DNA of 64,000 bases from Ceratotherium simum simum (Eukaryota; Chordata; Mammalia; Perissodactyla; Rhinocerotidae). Both the position numbers and the translations under genes were made by a program. Every line of letters starts with the position of its first letter. Position 1 is the stretch's first letter. The stretch spans positions 2,607,396 to 2,671,395 of the forward strand of contig NW_004454266.1 in NCBI RefSeq assembly GCF_000283155.1, written 5' to 3'. Positions 45,107-56,819 of this stretch are shown one piece after another. The notes under the pieces are model-generated. The model made no database searches and had not been told where the DNA came from. It worked only from the letters and a program-made list of their open reading frames with translations.

Positions 45107-45251
45107 GAAAATGATGCTTTATTCTGAATGGGAAAGCCCAACAATAACCTGAAACATATCCTCCTTTAAATATACATTCCCCCGAAATCATGCTCAAAAG
45201 TCAAGAAAAGCTTTATGTGCTGTGTTTATCAACACCACTTTTGATGTCAAA

Positions 45252-46054
45252 TGTGTTGGGTCTTCTTTCCCCACACCAACCAATTCTCTGACACCAACTG
45301 GGTTTCTTACAATTCAATTCAGTTCTGACACTAACTACCCAGAGTTAGCATAGACCTCACAGGTTAAGGGTTCAATCCCACAAAACTGTCTCCACTTCAG
45401 ATGCCAATCACAAGTTCAGGCCACTTGTACTTCTGACCAACCACCTATAAAGTCGAAAGTTCCTACAACTCCCTCCTCAGGTTTGATAATTTTCTAGAAC
45501 AGCTCACAAAACCCAAAGAAACACTCTACTTGCTTTCACCGGTTTACTATAAAAAATTACAACCCAGGAACAGTGAAACGCAAGAGATGCACAGGGCAAG
45601 GTACGGCAGAGAGACTCAGTGGACAGAGCTTCCATTCGCTCTGAGGAAGTGCCACCCTCTCAGCACCTCAGCAACCTGGAAGCTCTCCACACCCCACTGT
45701 TGAGGGGTTTTTATGGAGGTTCCATTATAAAAGCAAGATTGATTAAGTCATTGGCCATTAACTCAATCTCCAGCCTCCTCCCCTCCCCAGAGTCAGAGGA
45801 TGGGGCTGAAAGTTCCAACTGTCTAATCACAGGCTTGGTTCCTCTGGCAGTCAGCCCCCAACCTGAAGCTATCTAAGGGCCCACCAAGAGTCACCTTATT
45901 AGGATAAACTCAGGTCTGGTTGAAATGGGCTTGTTATGAATAACAAAAGATGCTCCTAACACCCCTATCACTCAGGAAATTCCAAGGGTTTTAGAAACTC
46001 TGTGTCAGGAATGGAGGGCAAAGACCAAATACATACATATTTCTTACTGTTACA
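45252..46054 (+). mobile_element. ERVL-like LTR (MER21-like)
   Basis: About 800 bp, starting TGTGTTGGGTC. Landmarks: 'ACAATTCAATTCAGTTCTGA', 'GATGCACAGGGCAAGGTA', 'GGTTTTTATGGAGGTTCC', 'ATGAATAACAAAAGATGCTC', and end 'GAGGGCAAAGACCAAATACA'. Family name is from memory; no internal retroviral region is attached. A shorter relative lies at 49,885-50,500. Confidence 0.6.
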
Positions 46055-46404
46055 CCTAAAAGTTAGTTTGAAAATGCTTTGAAACTTTTAGTATACTATC
46101 AGTGAAAAATGCCAAGCACAAGTAAATTTCTGAAACAAACATATCTGAAAGGAATTACCTTCAAAAGTGTCTCATTATGTTAGAATTTTAAAAACCTTAA
46201 AATACAGTTATCAAAACTGTATGAAATGTTCTTTAAAATATAAAATTATTTTTAGAAGCTCTTACAATTAATTATTTTAAGAATTTATCAAATCAGAGGT
46301 ATTTCAACAATAGGAAAAAGAAGCACTACTATTAAACAATGTGGATGCTGTAGGATGTTGGTATGGTGAATAATTAATTTCAGTCTATACTTCATACAAC
46401 AAAT
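46055..46404. other. Intergenic between LTRs
   Basis: AT-rich, nothing recognised. The last four bases (AAAT, 46,401-46,404) are the target duplication of the next LTR. Confidence 0.45.
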
Positions 46405-46943
46405 TGTTATAGGCTAAACCAGATTTGGCCTAAGAGAACCCATCTTATAACTCTCTATAACTTTTGTTTCTCTTACCTCATAGGGGATGCTTGAGGCTGC
46501 ACATAGTTTAGATGATTAATAACTACTCTTCAAGAAATATACATGCTCTATAGGTTTTATGACCCACGCTTACATATATACCTCCCAACTGTGATTAGGA
46601 GAAAACTTTGTTCTTTTGAGTTCCTTAGGAATGTGACCACCTATGGATGAAAACTCTATACTGGTATCCATCATTGATGACAGCTAAAAGGCCTGGTGTG
46701 GCGATTCCCAGTCTGCAATGCCAGATGGTCGACATTCTTGACTCCCTGCTCTATAGCCCACTGCCCCTATATAACTGCTTCAAGATTCTATTCCCTTTTC
46801 AGATGGTTCTTTAGGATGCTAGTCTGCCATCTTCCAATCAGCTAGCTCATCATTTAATAAAGTCCTTTCTCTACCACTGTTTTGCCTCTTGACTAATTGG
46901 CTTTGTCTTGCAGCAAGCAGATTGAGCCCTTTGTGTGGTAACA
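46405..46943 (+). mobile_element. Solo LTR, ERV1-like
   Basis: A 539-bp LTR with TG..CA ends (TGTTATAGGC / GTGTGGTAACA). A 4-bp target duplication AAAT (46,401-46,404 and 46,944-46,947) is the ERV1 size. It has a TATA-like CTATATAACTGC, a poly-A signal AATAAAGTCC and a TTTGCCTC-type R/U5 region, in the right order. No proviral coding region. Confidence 0.8.
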
Positions 46944-46987
46944 AAATTATAACAAATTAAATTTAAATAAAAAAGTGAAAAATTTAT

Positions 46988-47249
46988 GAGCCAGCTCTAA
47001 TGGCCTAGTGGCTAAAGTTCAGTACACTTCACTTCAGCTTGGGTTTGGTTCCTGGGCACAGGACCACACCACTTGTCTGTCAGTAGCCATGCTGTGGTGG
47101 TGGCTCACAAAGAAGAACTAGAAGGCCTTACAAATAGAATATACAACTATGTACTGGGGCTTTGGGGAGAAAAAAAAAAAGGAGAGAGAGAGAGAGGAAG
47201 ATTGGCAACAGATGTTAGCTCAGGGAGAATCTTTCCCAGCAAAAAAAAT
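46988..47249 (+). mobile_element. ERE-type SINE, long form
   Basis: Head GAGCCAGCTCTAATGGCCT, long-form insert ('CTATGTACTGGGGCTTTGGG'), a (GA)n expansion, one tail unit and an A-rich tail. Confidence 0.85.
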
Positions 47250-47254
47250 AAATA

Positions 47255-49207
47255 ATATTAAACGATGTTCCCCTTTAAACAGAAAAGTTAAAAATTTAAA
47301 AAGCTTTTTATTAAAAGTTGAAATATTTTGCTGTCACAGTTGTGGAAGAGTAATACATTTCTGACAACTGAATAAATGGAAAATAAGGCTAAAACAAGAT
47401 GAATAGAAGGTATAAATATGTGTACAACAAAATAAACATCAAAAGTAAAGTTGTTGTTTTTAAAATATAGCCAATATTATATTTTTTTCTATATGAAATA
47501 TAGAAAGACTTAACAGATATATATGTATAATACCCTGAAATCACTAACTAAGCAACAGCTAATAAATAAATATACAAATACTTTATATTTGAGGAAGCAT
47601 GGACAGTATATCATTATGTGACAAAACTCAGTCTTACAAACAAGTTTTTAAAAAATGTAGGCAAGATTCTATACTGACATTGGTTCCTGGCCCCTTCTGC
47701 TAATCCAAGCTGGGAAATGTGATAGACATATGAAAGAAGTTAATGGATCTCAGAAACTAGCACTTTAAAAATGTGAGAAATCTTTTGGAATACGGAAATT
47801 AGCTGAGTCCTGTTATCTAGAGGAAAACAGCACCCTAAAGAAAGAGGTTTGAGGGCCAAAGCTAGAGGATAAGCTAGGGAAACCTTTCTCGCTCCCATAC
47901 GACATGAGAGGATCCTTGCCCCCATCACCACCAAGAGCAAATCAGCCTTCTACTCAACTGGACGAGTCTAAAATTGGGCGCTTCAGGGTGATGTCAGACT
48001 CTGGCTAAGTATGGAAACAAATTACAACAGATGAAGTAAGAAAGGCCAGTCTGTACACATTCCCTTCTTCACTCCACTCCATGGGCTAGTTTATAACAAC
48101 ACAGAGGCAACAGTTGTAAAAGATCATTTCTTGAAGCACAGATATGGGCATTCCTTGATAAGCAAGACCCCATGGTGGCTAGGAGAGAAAACAAGATGTG
48201 GTTAAAACAAAATGTTGACATTAGATGCTCCTCTGCCCAGGCACATCCCCCACCACTCACCATCCACTCCTTGAATTCACCAGGAGGGGTACACATTAGA
48301 GCCTGAAATTTTACCCCTCCCCCCAGGTGGACATTAGCAACAGGGATTGCTGATGTCCTAGAATATGAGCTACAGAACAAAAGCATGAAACATTTGAAGA
48401 ACACTTGCACTTTAAGAGGAAGACAACAAATTGAACTGGCAAGATGGGTACATCAATGGAGTAGCCAAGGTGGCAGAGAAGAAGACTACACAGGAGTGCA
48501 ACAGAATGGACTCTCATTTACAAGGCAGAAAGAGCTATTGCTATGACTGCTTCATGTCATACTCCCCCCAGAAAATTCAGTCCTAAATGTAAAAATTCTA
48601 ATGTAAAAAATTGAAATTTTAAATAATTTGAAAGAAAATTCAGAATATCTTTATCTTCTAGGGTTAGGAAACTATTTCTTAAACAACATCCAAATAGCAT
48701 AATCCATATAGGAAAAGAGATAAATTTAACTAAATCAACCATAAAATCTTTTGTGCATCTGATGACACCATAAGCAGCGTGGAGAAATGGGCCTCAGATT
48801 AGGATAGCAGGGATGGATCTAGGTTTTGTAGAACCTGAATCTTGTATAATTTGACGGGGTGTTGGGGGGGGGGGGCTCTTTAAAAATAGAATACAGAGTT
48901 CCTAGGCCTTTTCAATGAACAGAGTTAGCAAGTATTCTTAGAAACGAAAAAAAATTCTGAGTTCATACTGATATTTCCTATTCAAATTTAGCAATGTAGT
49001 GGTTAATGTAATTTTTTTTATTTTTAAATTGTATCTATTTTATATTGGTTCCTAAGAATATTGACATAATTGCTTGTTTGCTTTATCCTATAAGTATACA
49101 TATAATGATTCCAAAATAATAATACAAATATTACTACTAATAGTAAAATAATGATTGAAGTAGACAATTACTTTGCCATACTTTTTGTCCTAGGAATATA
49201 TCACCAT
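47255..49207. other. Intergenic, no gene recognised
   Basis: 47,640-48,560 is less AT-rich and has open frames up to 113 codons on minus (48,069-48,410), but no domain, splice pattern or repeat family is visible. A 12-base G run occurs at 48,864-48,875. Confidence 0.4.
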
Positions 49208-49218
49208 AAGAATGTATA

Positions 49219-49478
49219 GGGCTGGCCCTGTGGCGTAGCAGTTAAGCACGTGTGCTCCACTGCTCGTGGCCTGGGTTCGGATCCCGGGCGCGCACCGACA
49301 CACGGCTTGTCAGGCCATGCTGTGGCGGCGTCCCACATAAAGTGGAGGAAGATGGGCACGGATGTTAGCCCAGGGGCCAGTCTTCCTCAGAAAAATAGGA
49401 GGATTGGCATGGATGTTAGCTCAGGGCTGATCTTCCTCACAAAAAAAAATAAAAATTAAAATTTAAAAAATTTAAAAA
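49219..49478 (+). mobile_element. ERE-type SINE, short form
   Basis: Head GGGCTGGCCCTGTGGCGTAG, B box GGTTCGGATCCCGGG, two tail units, A-rich tail. A perfect 11-bp target duplication AAGAATGTATA lies at 49,208-49,218 and 49,479-49,489. The youngest-looking ERE here together with 33,116. Confidence 0.94.
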
Positions 49479-49489
49479 AAGAATGTATA

Positions 49490-49884
49490 CCGTATTGTGT
49501 TCTAGAGTCACTTGAAATAGTTTTATTTTTCTATATGGTTATGTCACTAACCATATGTTATAGCGATGTTCCGTTATATATTATGTTATCGATGCTATAG
49601 TGAGGCTTTTTGTTTCAATTTGTTTTCATTTTTCAGGGACTTCTTAAATTTTTTATCTAAATGTTGGTTTTCAAATATTTGAAACACCTATGTAAATACT
49701 AAAGTGCAAACTATATAGTAAGATATACTTAGAGATGTCTCACTTGCATCTCTATCCCTCTCCCATATTCTCTTCTTATGCCCATAGGTATCCATTTTCA
49801 TTATGTCTAGGAAAAATACACTATTTTTCTGTTATTTCTTTACTCTCACACTACTACTATACTCACAACACTTCTCACACCAGA
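49490..49884. other. Intergenic, no feature seen
   Basis: AT-rich. 49,670-49,860 may be old L1 3' sequence; not firm. Confidence 0.35.
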
Positions 49885-50500
49885 TGTGTGGGTTTATTCC
49901 CACACCTACCAATTCTCCAACACCAGTTGGGTGTTCTACAATTCAATTCAGTTCTGACATTATCTACCTGGAGTTAGCATTAGATCCCACAAGTGAAAGA
50001 CTCAGTCCCACAAGACTGTCCCCACTCCCGATGGGGACATAAGTTCCAGGTTGTCCCTGGTGCTTTGACTGACCAGCTGTAAATTGGGGTTTCCATTACC
50101 TGCTCCTCAGGTTTGATTAATTTGCTAGAGTGGCTCACAGCACTCAGGAAAATAGTTTACTTACTAGATTACCAGTTTATTTTAAAGGAAATAATTTAGG
50201 AATAGCCAGATGAAGAGATGCATAGGGCAAGGTCTGGAAGGGTCCCAAGCTCAGGAGCTTCTGTCTTCGTGGAGTTGGAGCACATCACCCTCCCAGCACA
50301 TGAATGTGTTCACCAACCCAGAAGCTCTCTGAACTCCATATTTTTGAGATTTTTATGGAGATTTCATCACTAGGCATGATCGATCATTAAGTCAATCTCC
50401 AGCCCCTCTTCCCATCCCAAAGGATGGGAGAGTGGAGCTGAAATGTCCAAGCTTCTAATCATGGCTTGGTCTTTCTGGTGACCAGCCTAGAAACACTGAC
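49885..50500 (+). mobile_element. ERVL-like LTR, 3'-truncated
   Basis: Collinear with the first 600 bp of 45,252-46,054: 'ACAATTCAATTCAGTTCTGA' occurs in both, as do the segment around 'GATGCATAGGGCAAGGT' and the 'GATTTTTATGGAGATT' box. Similarity ends near 50,490. Confidence 0.6.
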
Positions 50501-50504
50501 AACA

Positions 50505-51518
50505 TAGTAGCTATGAACTCCCCTAGCACAGTGGTTTGCAAATGGTAATCCCAAAAAAAGGGTATAAGGTTTGTATCAGAGAGGAAAGAAGCTATCACAC
50601 ACTAATGGAGTTATGTAAAAAGGACACAGGGACCAATCTGTAGGATCTTCTACCAGCCAAAGACGGGATAATTCTAGCATAATATAGAATATATGATATT
50701 AAAAGACATTGAGTATAAAAACTCATGAGTTCATAATGGGACTAAAAAAGAGAGAAAAAGCTAAAAAATAAACCAATAAATAAAAGGACTCATTGGTCAC
50801 CGCTAGAGGTAGATAATGTATCCACATTATACCCTGATAACTGATAATTAAAGGAAAAGGAGTAAGCATTTTACTGCCTATCTGGTATGAATTGTATTCA
50901 CATAGCAAATATGATCTAAAATAGCCTAGTTGATGAGGGAAAGGCCTACTTTATATAAATTATAGCTAATAAATATAGAAAGAATGAAAGAATTAAAAAA
51001 TCATTATTTTGCATACCCTAAAGAAATACTTGCTTTAGGCAATGAGTATGAATGTATACATAAACCACTAAGAAAGAGGTTGATAAAAAACTTAACAATG
51101 GAGGGATCAAGCTGTCAACACCTGAACCCGCTGATCAAACTTAGCACTACAAAAAAATGGGGCAACCAGACATTACATTTCTCTTGATTGAGGGAATATC
51201 TAGAAGTATTATTGATTTTAGAAAAAAAGTTTAAATCTGAACCTAATCAAATCTTTAGAGGTAAAAATAAATTTTAAAAAACGTATTCGTATGCAATGAG
51301 GTGTGGATCTTATTTGGATCCTGTTTAAACAAACCAGCTTTAAAAAGACTTTTTTGACAGAGTTGCATACGGGCTTGGTATTATATGACATTAAGGAGTT
51401 GTTAATTTTGGTAATTATGTTAATGGTATTGTGCTTCTGTAAGAATGTATTTTTTAAAAAGACACAAAGAGCAGTTTTCAGGAGTGAAATGACATAATTC
51501 CAGGGATTTACACTAAAA
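50505..51518. other. AT-rich intergenic, no gene seen
   Basis: Several short open frames without domains. No repeat family recognised. Confidence 0.4.
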
Positions 51519-51519
51519 T

Positions 51520-51655
51520 ATGAAAGAAGGAGAGAGGAAAGAGGAAGGAAGAAAAGAAGCAAGAAAGGAAGGAAGGAAAGAAGGGAGGGCGGGAGGGAGG
51601 GAGGAAGGAAGGAAAGGAGGAAGGAAGGAAAGAAGGAAGGAAGGGAGGAAGGAAA
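51520..51655. repeat. (GAAG/GGAA)n purine tract
   Basis: About 135 nt almost entirely A and G (GAAAGGAAGG, GGGAGGGAGG units). Overlapping Lys/Glu/Arg- or Phe/Leu/Ser-rich frames are artefacts. Confidence 0.93.
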
Positions 51656-51839
51656 CAGTGAGCAAAGTTGAAATGCCAAAGTTGCCATGGCAGATGGTGG
51701 AGAAAAGGACCATTCCCCATCCTGAAGGTCTCCAGAAGCCCCCCAGAGTCACCTCATTAGAATACAAAGTTATGAATATATAATTACTTAAAGCAACCCA
51801 GGCAAGTGAGGAGCCTTAAATATTCAGGGTATATAAAGA

Positions 51840-52110
51840 GATTTTTATAAATCATAATACAAAAATAAACAGCCTAAGAAGAAAGCTCTCAATGATATGA
51901 AGCCAGTAATTCAGAAATGAGGAAATCCAAATTAGAAAACTGTCACTAGTAATATAAAAATGCAAATTTAAGATCAATAGGACATAAATTTATACTAATA
52001 ATACTGGAACAATTTTTTTTAAAGTCCAGTGATATCAAATGTTGGAGAGCATGTGGATCAGCAAGAACTCGCATGCACTACTGGAGGGGTATAAATTGAA
52101 AGTAAGTTGG
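51840..52110 (+). mobile_element. L1 ORF2-end fragment
   Basis: 'CCAGTAATTCAGAAATGAGG', 'GTGATATCAAATGTTGGAGA' and 'CTACTGGAGGGGTATAAATT' follow the L1 ORF2 3' order. Confidence 0.6.
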
Positions 52111-52111
52111 C

Positions 52112-52918
52112 AACATCTAGTGCACAGATTACTAACTAGTGCATTGTTGCACATGGTTGTGCCATGATTGTGTGACAGGTATGCTCTTAAGATATTGATC
52201 TCCTCAGAGTAGCCAGGCAAGACAAAGGGAAATTAATAACTATAGAGCTGGTTGCCTCCAGCCATAAGCAGCCTCATGTTTATCCCAGTTTGTTATATAA
52301 TTATCATCATTTTCTTATACACCATTACATTAGAAGGATTCAGAATAACTAAGTGTATCAGTTAGAATTCTTAGCTGCAAACATTAGAATCCACTCTACA
52401 GATAAAATAGAAGAGGAATTTATTAAAGAATATCAGATGACATACAGAGTATCCTAAAACACCAGAGAAACAGAACCTAGGGCCATGCATTCAGGAAAAA
52501 TGCCCAAATTACAGTCCCAGACTGTTCATATAAGCAATCCCACATTAGACGACCACTACCATTTTCAATATGGACACTGAACAAAGTATACTAGAGCTGG
52601 GATCTTGGTTACTTTTACCTCTAAAAGTTTTTAATTTGGCCAAACACTGTCACCCTCATTTACACAATTCTGCACAGTATCCCTTTCCTCACAACACTCT
52701 CTTCTAAATTAAAGTCTTTCATGGATGCATCTTATTGGCAAAATCTATGTCATATGCCTGCACATAAACCACAGGGGAAGGTGGAAAATGAGTTTTTCTA
52801 GCACCTACCCGGAAGAGGTAGGAGTTATGATGCAGAAAAGTAACAGCTATAGGAAGGGTATTCAAAGTATTTTGGATAGCCACAAATAGGTCAAACACAA
52901 CATCCAATACAATTGAAA
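52112..52918. other. Intergenic, no gene recognised
   Basis: 52,350-52,480 ('GTGTATCAGTTAGAATTCTT') may be a decayed DNA transposon. Nothing firm. Confidence 0.35.
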
Positions 52919-52919
52919 G

Positions 52920-53290
52920 ATGAACATATCCCATTACATAGAAATTCCACTCCTGGGTACATGATATAAGGAAAAGCTAAATGCAAAAGAGAAGCTCTCA
53001 CACATGTTCACATGTGAGATGTACATTCTTGTACAGTATGTACAATTATACTGCAGCATTGTTTGTAACAGTTAAAAATAGGAAACAATTTAATTCTCAT
53101 CAAAAGGAGAATGGTGAATAAATTGGAGTATATTCACCATCTGGAATAGTGTACAGCAGTGAAAATAAATGATCTAGAGATAGACAGACAAATCTCATAT
53201 GTAAAATGTTAAGCAAAAAAATTATAAAAGGATATGTAAGAAATTATATATACATATATGTATTACTTATAGACATTCTTTTTTAAATTA
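52920..53290 (+). mobile_element. L1 ORF2-end/3' fragment
   Basis: 'GAAATTCCACTCCTGGGTAC', 'GCAGCATTGTTTGTAACAGT', 'AATGGTGAATAAATTGGAGT', 'CTCATATGTAAAATGTTAAG'. Confidence 0.65.
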
Positions 53291-53490
53291 CAGATATATA
53301 ATTTAAAATGTTCATGGGGATGAAAACCACCAAATTCTGGATAGTGGTTAATATTTGTGGCCGGAGAGCAATGGGATCAAGAAAAGACCTATGAATACAA
53401 TTTTATCTGCTGTATTTTATTTTGTAAACTTAGTGGTGGATATGCAGGTACTTGTTAAATCCATGCTTTTAGAACTCATTAATATTTCTA

Positions 53491-53696
53491 GGGGCCAGCC
53501 TGGTGGTGTAGTGGTTAGGTTCATGTGCTCTGCTTCAGCCACCTGGGGTTCGTGGGTTGGGATCCTGGGCGTGGACCTACACACTGCTCATCAAGCCATG
53601 CTGTGGTGTAGTCCCATATACAAAATAGAGGAAGACTGGCACAGATGTTAGCTCAGGGACAATCTTCCTCGCCAAAAAAAAAAAAAAAAAAAAAAA
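53491..53696 (+). mobile_element. ERE-type SINE, short form
   Basis: Head GGGGCCAGCCTGGTGGTG, one tail unit, then a 22-base A tail followed by (TA)n at 53,700-53,719. No clear target duplication. Confidence 0.88.
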
Positions 53697-53719
53697 TCAC
53701 CATATATATATATATATAT

Positions 53720-53935
53720 TTCCAAACAAATATAAAAGTAGAAAGGTTAGTTTAATGAACAACCATGTACTCATTACCCAGGTTCCATAATTACCAACTT
53801 GAGGCTAATCTTTTACCACCATCCCCAACTTCCCACCCTCTGGATTATTTCAAAGTAAATCCCAGATATCATATAAGTTTATGTATTAATAGTTCAAGAT
53901 TCATCTCTAAAAGATATAGACTCTTACTATACTTT
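53720..53935 (-). mobile_element. Old L1 3'-type fragment
   Basis: 'GAACAACCATGTACTCATTA' and 'GGATTATTTCAAAGTAAATC' are familiar minus-strand LINE phrases. The family is uncertain. Confidence 0.4.
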
Positions 53936-53939
53936 TGCA

Positions 53940-54660
53940 TGCCTCAAATTTGTCATAACAAGAGAATTTGGGAAACTGAATGAAATTGAAAATAGGACAG
54001 AAGAAAATAACCAGAATAACATATTGTGAGACAAATAAAGAAGAAAAAATATTGAATAAAGGGTAAGGAAAAAAGAGATAAAGTGAGAAGGCATAACACA
54101 TGTATAATCAGAATCCAAGAAGAAGAAGAGAAAAAAATGGTACAGAAGAAAATTTTGAAAAGATAGTTGCTAAGAATTTTGTAAAACTAACAAAAAAACG
54201 TTGTCACAGATTCAAGCTCTATGAATTCCATGAAGGACAAATATAAGGAAAACCACAACTAGGTACACCATAGGAAAACTGCTGAATTCCAAAGATAAAA
54301 AGAAAATAATAAAATCAGCCAGATACAGAAGATAGTTTACTGTCCAATGAACAATGATTATACTGACTTTTCAATAGAATTGGTGGCAGCATCAGGAAAT
54401 GAAATATTTTAAAAATTCTAAAAGAAGAAAACGACTAACTTCCAACCTAGAAAATACCTTTCAAAAATGAAGGTGAAAATATTCTTCAAGAATTAAAGTG
54501 AAATAACAACTTTTTCAGATAAACAAAAACTGAGATAATTTATCACTAACAGATTAGAGGAATACTAAAGGGTGATTTTCAGGAAGAAGGAAATTGATTC
54601 AAGATCGAAGTTGGGAGATGCAGAAAGGAATTAAAATGATAAATATTGGTGTAAAACTAA
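53940..54660 (+). mobile_element. HAL1/L1 ORF1 remnant
   Basis: 'AGCTCTATGAATTCCATGAA', 'AATACCTTTCAAAAATGAAG', 'TTTTTCAGATAAACAAAAAC' and 'CTAACAGATTAGAGGAATAC' correspond to the C-terminal half of an L1-type ORF1. Same type as 4910-5360. No intact frame. Confidence 0.55.
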
Positions 54661-54664
54661 ATGA

Positions 54665-55140
54665 ATATTGAATAATAATGTCTTGAGGAGTTTAAAATAT
54701 AGAAAGTTTAAAATAATGTTTTGAGGAGTTATAAAATATAAAATACAGGAAAACAATAACATGTAAACCAGGAGGTAAAGTCTTGCATTGTCCAGGAAGG
54801 CAGTGTAAGTACCAAGTCACATTGAACTTCAATAAGTCAAAAATCCATGTTGTAATCTCCAAGGTAACCACTAAAAGAATGGCAAAGACAACTAAATCCA
54901 ATTACTTCTCTAGACCACATTTCCAGCATATAAGAATTATGGACTAGAGGAACAAGTTAAATGCACATGAGAAAAGGATCTTCAAAACCAGAATATGAGA
55001 TATTCCATGATGAAACTGGTCTGGCTTCTTCAAAAGCTCAATATCATGAAAAAAACAGTAGAGAACTGTTCTATATGAGAAGAGACTAAGGAGACATAAC
55101 CAAATACAAAGCATAAAACTTGATTAAATCCTAGTTTGAA
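54665..55140. other. Intergenic, no gene seen
   Basis: AT-rich; probably further LINE decay. Confidence 0.35.
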
Positions 55141-55145
55141 ATAGA

Positions 55146-55146
55146 T

Positions 55147-55181
<35 letters not shown>

Positions 55182-55190
55182 TGATTGATT
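55146..55190. repeat. (GATA)n/(GATT)n microsatellite
   Basis: Nine or so GATA units passing into GATT units. Confidence 0.93.
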
Positions 55191-55479
55191 CAAACCAAAG
55201 ACATTAGTTTATAGCCAATACTCATTTAGCTATAAAAATATTTGGGGAAATTTCAATATTAACTAATTATTAGATGTTAGGGAATTACTGGATTTTTTTA
55301 CAGTCATGACAATGATATTACAGTTATCTGGGATATTATTACTATTATTAGAGGCATGCTGAGCATTTAGGTGTGAAATGTCATGCTTGTCAATTTTCTC
55401 AAGAAAACTTGTTGAGATTTTGATTTGGATTAGTAAGGACTATGACACTCAAGGATTTAAGGATGTAGGAAAGTCCAAA

Positions 55480-55870
55480 AGAAACTTAAATAATGTTTTT
55501 GAAAGATGACTGACTGTGTTGTGGAGAATTAATTGGAGGAAGACAAGAGTGGTTGTGGGGGGACAGTTAGGAGATTGTTGAAATAGTCTAGGAGAGATAT
55601 GATGGCAGCTTATGAGATGGAGGCAGAGAATAAAAGAGAAATGGATGCATCCAAGAAATATTTTGAAGATAAATTTGATAGGACTTTGGTGGGTTTTATA
55701 TGAGGGCAAAGATGAAAGATGCCTAGGTTTCTGATTTGGACAAGTGGACAAAAGGTACATTGGAAGAGGATAAGGTTTGGGGGAAGAGACCATGAGTCTG
55801 TCTTTAGACATGTTTTGTTTGAAGTGCCTTTGAGATATCTAAGTATAGAAGGATAAACAATCATGGCTTT
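55480..55870 (+). mobile_element. L2 LINE fragment
   Basis: 'GAGATTGTTGAAATAGTCTA', 'ATGGCAGCTTATGAGATGGA' and 'GAAGTGCCTTTGAGATATCT' are in L2 3' order, sense orientation. Confidence 0.6.
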
Positions 55871-55929
55871 CAGAAAAAAAATCTGGACATATGAATTTGC
55901 AACACATCAGAGAATAAAATTAAAATGAG

Positions 55930-56395
55930 AAACCACTAAATTTCAGCCAAAAATTTTGAAAAGCTGTAACACCTGCTGCTCTTTGAAATGTGAGGTGGTT
56001 ACAGCCTTTTGGAAAGCAATCTAACAGCATTTTTTTAAATCAAAAATACAAATATTCTTCCTCCCAGCAATCCTACCTGTGAGAACCTATCCCCTAGAAA
56101 CAAAATCATCTGTGCAGAAGAGATCATGTATAAGAATATATATTGCAGATTTGTTCATATTAACAAAAAACTAGAAACACATTGTGGTATGCCTGTAAAT
56201 TAGCTATTAAAATAAACACCATGGGACCATTAAAAATAATACTTAACAATTATTCCAGATGACTTGTAAGGATTTCTAGTAGGATCCTAATGGTATAAAT
56301 AAAATATGCAAGAATATATGTTATATATATATTATAAGGTAATGTATATAGTCTTATTTTTATAAAACATAAAATTATTCCCCCTTCCCACCAAA
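55930..56395 (+). mobile_element. L1 ORF2-end/3' fragment
   Basis: 'GGTTACAGCCTTTTGGAAAG', 'CCCAGCAATCCTACCTGTGA', 'AAAACTAGAAACACATTGTG'. Divergent. Confidence 0.6.
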
Positions 56396-56402
56396 GAACT
56401 TA

Positions 56403-56775
56403 TTTTGTTGTTGTTAGTAGCATGGAGTGGATTCCAACTCCTAGCAACTCTGTGTACAGCAGAGCTGAACACTGCCTCCTCTTGGAGCCATCCTCTCACC
56501 CTCCAGCGCTATATCACGCGATGGCTCGGCTGCTATCCATAGGGTCTTCACGGCCGATTTTTCTTCAGAAGTGGGTGGCCCTTCTTCCTAGTCTTAGTCT
56601 GGAAGCTCCGCTGAAACCTGTCCACCATGGGTGACTCTGCTGGTATTTGAAATACCTGTGGCATAGCGTTCAGCATCACAGCAACATGCAGCCACCACAG
56701 TATGACAACCGGCAGGGGGGTGGTGTGGTTCCCTGACAGGGAAACAAACCCCGGCCCACCGAACCTTAATTAAGC
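56403..56775 (-). mobile_element. Probable tRNA/RTE-type SINE
   Basis: The left end is (GTT)n followed by 'GGAGTGGATTCCAACTCCTA' and 'GCAACTCTGTGTACAGCAGA', the complement of an RTE-type tail ending in (AAC)n. The right end, 'CCCTGACAGGGAAACAAACC', is the complement of a tRNA-like B box (GGTTTGTTTCCC). The layout matches tRNA-RTE SINEs (AfroSINE and relatives) that I recall; the family here is not identified. Confidence 0.5.
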
Positions 56776-56819
56776 ACTACAAAAAAACCTATGTATGTAT
56801 ATAATTAGCAAACATTTGT

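Noticed and set aside
48069..48517. Minus-strand frames of 113 and 68 codons
   Set aside because: No recognisable family, and the two frames overlap each other. Left as unexplained intergenic sequence.
51508..51783. Lys/Glu/Arg-rich and Phe/Leu/Ser-rich proteins
   Set aside because: Products of translating the purine tract in all frames.
55146..55190. Short regular repeats as a CRISPR array
   Set aside because: It is a plain (GATA)n microsatellite without spacers, in mammalian DNA.
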